Shown in pieces: positions 7,044 through 8,407 of a stretch of 8,407 nucleotides of DNA (position 1 is the stretch's first letter; every line of letters starts with the position of its first letter). The translations under genes and the position numbers were made by a program. The stretch spans positions 1 through 8,407 of the forward strand of contig SLBU01000050.1 in assembly GCA_007126175.1 (NCBI GenBank), given 5' to 3'. Source of the DNA: Kiritimatiellia bacterium. GTDB lineage: Bacteria > Verrucomicrobiota > Kiritimatiellia > UBA8416. The notes beneath the pieces were generated by a model. That model had not been told where the DNA came from. It searched no databases and saw nothing but the letters and a program-made list of their open reading frames with translations.

Positions 7044-7048
7044 CTCCT
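7044..7048 (-). promoter_or_regulatory. sppA: Shine-Dalgarno of sppA
   Basis: On the minus strand AGGAG lies 7 bases before the ATG at 7036, an ideal spacing that fixes the sppA start. Confidence 0.75.
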
Positions 7049-7087
7049 GCGGTTTAAACGATTTCGATTTCGATTGGAGAAGTTGTT

Positions 7088-7116
7088 ATGATATACGGGT
7101 TGCCATGTTGCTGCAA
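7088..7116 (-). promoter_or_regulatory. Candidate promoter for sppA
   Basis: On the minus strand TTGCAG (7116-7111) is followed after 17 bases by TATCAT (7093-7088), which matches the -10 consensus at five of six positions. The -35 match is poor (three of six). It overlaps the candidate nucleotidase promoter. Three cgatt(t/g) units at 7059-7076 lie in the presumed leader. Confidence 0.35.
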
Positions 7117-7128
7117 GTGGGGAATAAT
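7100..7128 (+). promoter_or_regulatory. Candidate promoter for the bisphosphate nucleotidase gene
   Basis: TTGCCA at 7100-7105 and AATAAT at 7123-7128 are separated by 17 bases, and each matches the sigma-70 consensus at five of six positions. This would place the transcript start near 7135, with a leader of about 50 bases before the ATG. Confidence 0.5.
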
Positions 7129-7175
7129 CATACGGGTGTCCCTAGGCGGCTTGAAGTTATAGACAAGTTGGCGGT

Positions 7176-7184
7176 AAGGAAGGG
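7176..7184 (+). promoter_or_regulatory. Shine-Dalgarno of the bisphosphate nucleotidase gene
   Basis: AAGGAAGGG is purine-rich. Its AGGA part ends 7 bases before the ATG at 7188. Two consecutive ATG codons follow, and either could initiate, changing the protein by one residue. Confidence 0.6.
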
Positions 7185-7187
7185 ATT

Positions 7188-8192
7188 ATGATGTACGAAA
7201 AGGAGCGAGCGACAGCGGTTGCTGCGGTGCTGCGGGCGGCACAGCTTTGCGAGAAGGTGCGGGCGGGGTTCTGCCGGGAGGATACGCATGAGAAGGATGA
7301 CCGGTCGCCAGTGACGATTGCGGATTTTGGTGCGCAGGCAGCGATAATTGAAATGATTGAGAGCATGTTTCCCGAGGATGAAATTGTGGGGGAAGAGGAT
7401 GCTGATCTGTTGAAGGGCTCTGCGGGCGATGCGCTAACCGCTGCTGTGCTCGGTGTGCTAGGGCCTGTGCTTCCTGGGGTAGGGAAAGATCGCCTCGTGC
7501 ATTTACTGGAGCGTGGGGCTGGAACCGGGGGCCGTGGCAAGCGGTTTTGGACGCTGGATCCGATTGATGGGACGAAGGGGTTTATCCGGGGGGATCAATA
7601 TGCGATTGCTTTGGCGTTGATTGAGGATGGTGAGGTGGTGCTGGGAGTGCTGGGGTGTCCGGCTCTACCCGTGGATACAGCAGTAACGGGAGAAAAGACG
7701 CGGGGCGTTTTGTTTGATGGGGCAAAAGGAGATGCAGCGGTCTTGATGCGTTCATTCGTCGATTCGCAACATGTGCGTCCGGTGCGAGCGAGAGGTGCGG
7801 TTTCTCTTGCGGAGGCGGTGTTTTGCGAATCCGTGGAGAAGGCGCACACGGCGCAGAGTCGTTCGAGCCGGATTGCGGAGATGCTGGGAGTGCGAGCCAC
7901 ACCCGTGCGGATTGACAGCCAATGCAAGTATGCGGTGGTGGCACGGGGGGATGCCGACGTGTACCTGCGGTTGCCTGCGCAAAAGGGGTACGTGGAGAAA
8001 ATCTGGGATCATGCGGCTGGGTCCTTTCTGGTGCAGCAGGCGGGAGGACAGGTGACCGATATGGATGGGGTGCCATTGGATTTTTCGCAGGGACGCGCAT
8101 TAACGCAGAACCGTGGTATTGTGGCGACGGGCGGTGGGTTGCAGGATCTCGTGTTGGAGGCGATTATGCGGGAGAGGGCCGAACGGGGATAG
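7188..8192 (+). CDS. 3'(2'),5'-bisphosphate nucleotidase, HAL2/SAL1 type
   Basis: The predicted reaction is removal of the 3'-phosphate from 3'-phosphoadenosine 5'-phosphate, the by-product of sulfate-transfer and PAPS reduction, giving AMP. The 334-aa length fits the eukaryotic-type HAL2/SAL1 branch better than the shorter E. coli CysQ (about 246 aa). The metal site of the inositol monophosphatase superfamily is complete: SPVTIAD with Asp46, GEED with Glu69/Glu70, LDPIDGTKGF with Asp124 and Asp127, and WDHAAG with Asp274. From memory, RGDQYA at 134-139, VRIDSQCKY at 240-248, KGYVEKIWDH and the N-terminal YEKE...LCEKV all echo plant SAL1. The enzyme should be cytoplasmic, magnesium dependent and inhibited by lithium, as is known for the family. 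It is the only recognised gene on the + strand. Confidence 0.93.
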   Translation: MMYEKERATAVAAVLRAAQLCEKVRAGFCREDTHEKDDRSPVTIADFGAQAAIIEMIESMFPEDEIVGEEDADLLKGSAGDALTAAVLGVLGPVLPGVGKDRLVHLLERGAGTGGRGKRFWTLDPIDGTKGFIRGDQYAIALALIEDGEVVLGVLGCPALPVDTAVTGEKTRGVLFDGAKGDAAVLMRSFVDSQHVRPVRARGAVSLAEAVFCESVEKAHTAQSRSSRIAEMLGVRATPVRIDSQCKYAVVARGDADVYLRLPAQKGYVEKIWDHAAGSFLVQQAGGQVTDMDGVPLDFSQGRALTQNRGIVATGGGLQDLVLEAIMRERAERG

Positions 8193-8281
8193 ATGTGTAG
8201 GAGAGTGGCCACGCTGGAGCATGGCGTGCCCGGAACGGGCAGGATGGAACTGTCAAAAGTTTTATGAAAACTATGAAAAGG
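8193..8281. other. Intergenic region after the nucleotidase gene
   Basis: A perfect 6-base-pair hairpin, tgcccg/cgggca with a 3-base loop, lies at 8227-8241. No T-run follows, so it is at best a weak or factor-assisted terminator. An imperfect stem, ggc(c)acgc with gcgtgcc, precedes it at about 8207-8230. tgaaaactatgaaaag at 8265-8280 is a degenerate relative of the array at 5443-5457. No gene was recognised. Confidence 0.35.
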
Positions 8282-8285
8282 GGAA

Positions 8286-8374
8286 TCGGTTAACGAGAGC
8301 GGGCGACGAGAGCGGATTACGAGTAGAGAATTCCCAATCGTTCACCGTTCTCGTCGCCCGCTATCGTCAACCGA
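8286..8374. repeat. Large imperfect inverted repeat (30-base arms, 29-base loop)
   Basis: The left arm, 8286-8315, pairs with the right arm, 8345-8374, at 27 of 30 positions, with mismatches at arm positions 7, 12 and 27. A perfect core of 14 bases, agcgggcgacgaga, covers positions 13-26. The loop at 8316-8344 includes tacgagta, which is also at 2-9. The left arm has a loose six-base rhythm of nnCGAG units. As RNA or cruciform DNA it would form a long stable stem. No T-run follows, so it is not a simple intrinsic terminator. It is likely a dispersed intergenic repeat of this genome. Confidence 0.7.
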
Positions 8375-8407
8375 CATAGCGACGGGAAAGCGTTGAGATA
8401 TGGAAAA

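Noticed and set aside
8227..8241. Hairpin as an intrinsic terminator
   Set aside because: The 6-base-pair stem is perfect, but no T-run follows, so it is mentioned only as a weak possibility.
1..8407. CRISPR array, tRNA, rRNA, transposase, phage or toxin-antitoxin genes
   Set aside because: No regularly spaced long repeats, RNA gene signatures or characteristic protein motifs were seen. The short repeats lack CRISPR-like spacers.

Overview
The window looks like chromosomal DNA of a moderately GC-rich Gram-negative bacterium. The short intergenic repeats (a 9-base ACGAAA-type array and a tacgagta / nnCGAG family) and the HAL2-type nucleotidase fit a Verrucomicrobiota or other PVC-group genome. 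That placement is an inference from memory of such genomes; no rRNA or marker gene here confirms it. The + strand is rich in G over both gene orientations between about 3480 and 8190, so it is probably the leading strand of replication.

Layout, left to right. 1-125 holds palindromic and tandem short repeats. 126-272 (minus) is a likely 48-codon small gene just after the transport operon. 290-3264 (minus) is a complete tripartite TRAP transporter operon, transcribed dctP-dctQ-dctM: a lipoprotein-type solute receptor, the small 4-TM subunit, and the large permease. 3265-3482 is the upstream region of that operon. 3483-5420 (minus) is a two-domain ABC-F ATPase with a C-terminal coiled coil. 5485-6012 (minus) is a NUDIX hydrolase closely resembling animal MTH1. 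6017-7036 (minus) is a single-domain SppA signal peptide peptidase. 7037-7187 is a divergent promoter region. 7188-8192 (plus) is a HAL2/SAL1-type 3'(2'),5'-bisphosphate nucleotidase. 8193-8407 is intergenic and carries a strong 30-base inverted repeat.

How the genes work together. dctPQM form one high-affinity uptake system driven by an ion gradient; the substrate cannot be read from the sequence. sppA and the NUDIX gene lie 4 bases apart and are probably co-transcribed, with the ABC-F gene following after 64 bases. These genes and the nucleotidase share a housekeeping theme: clearance of signal peptides, of oxidised nucleotides, and of 3'-phosphoadenosine 5'-phosphate, plus ribosome-associated ATPase function. 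No phage, transposase, CRISPR, tRNA or rRNA was recognised. Every main gene is intact. The less ordinary material is in the intergenic repeats, the small gene, the eukaryote-like phosphohydrolases and a few motif substitutions. I did not find convincing evidence of a new multi-gene system.
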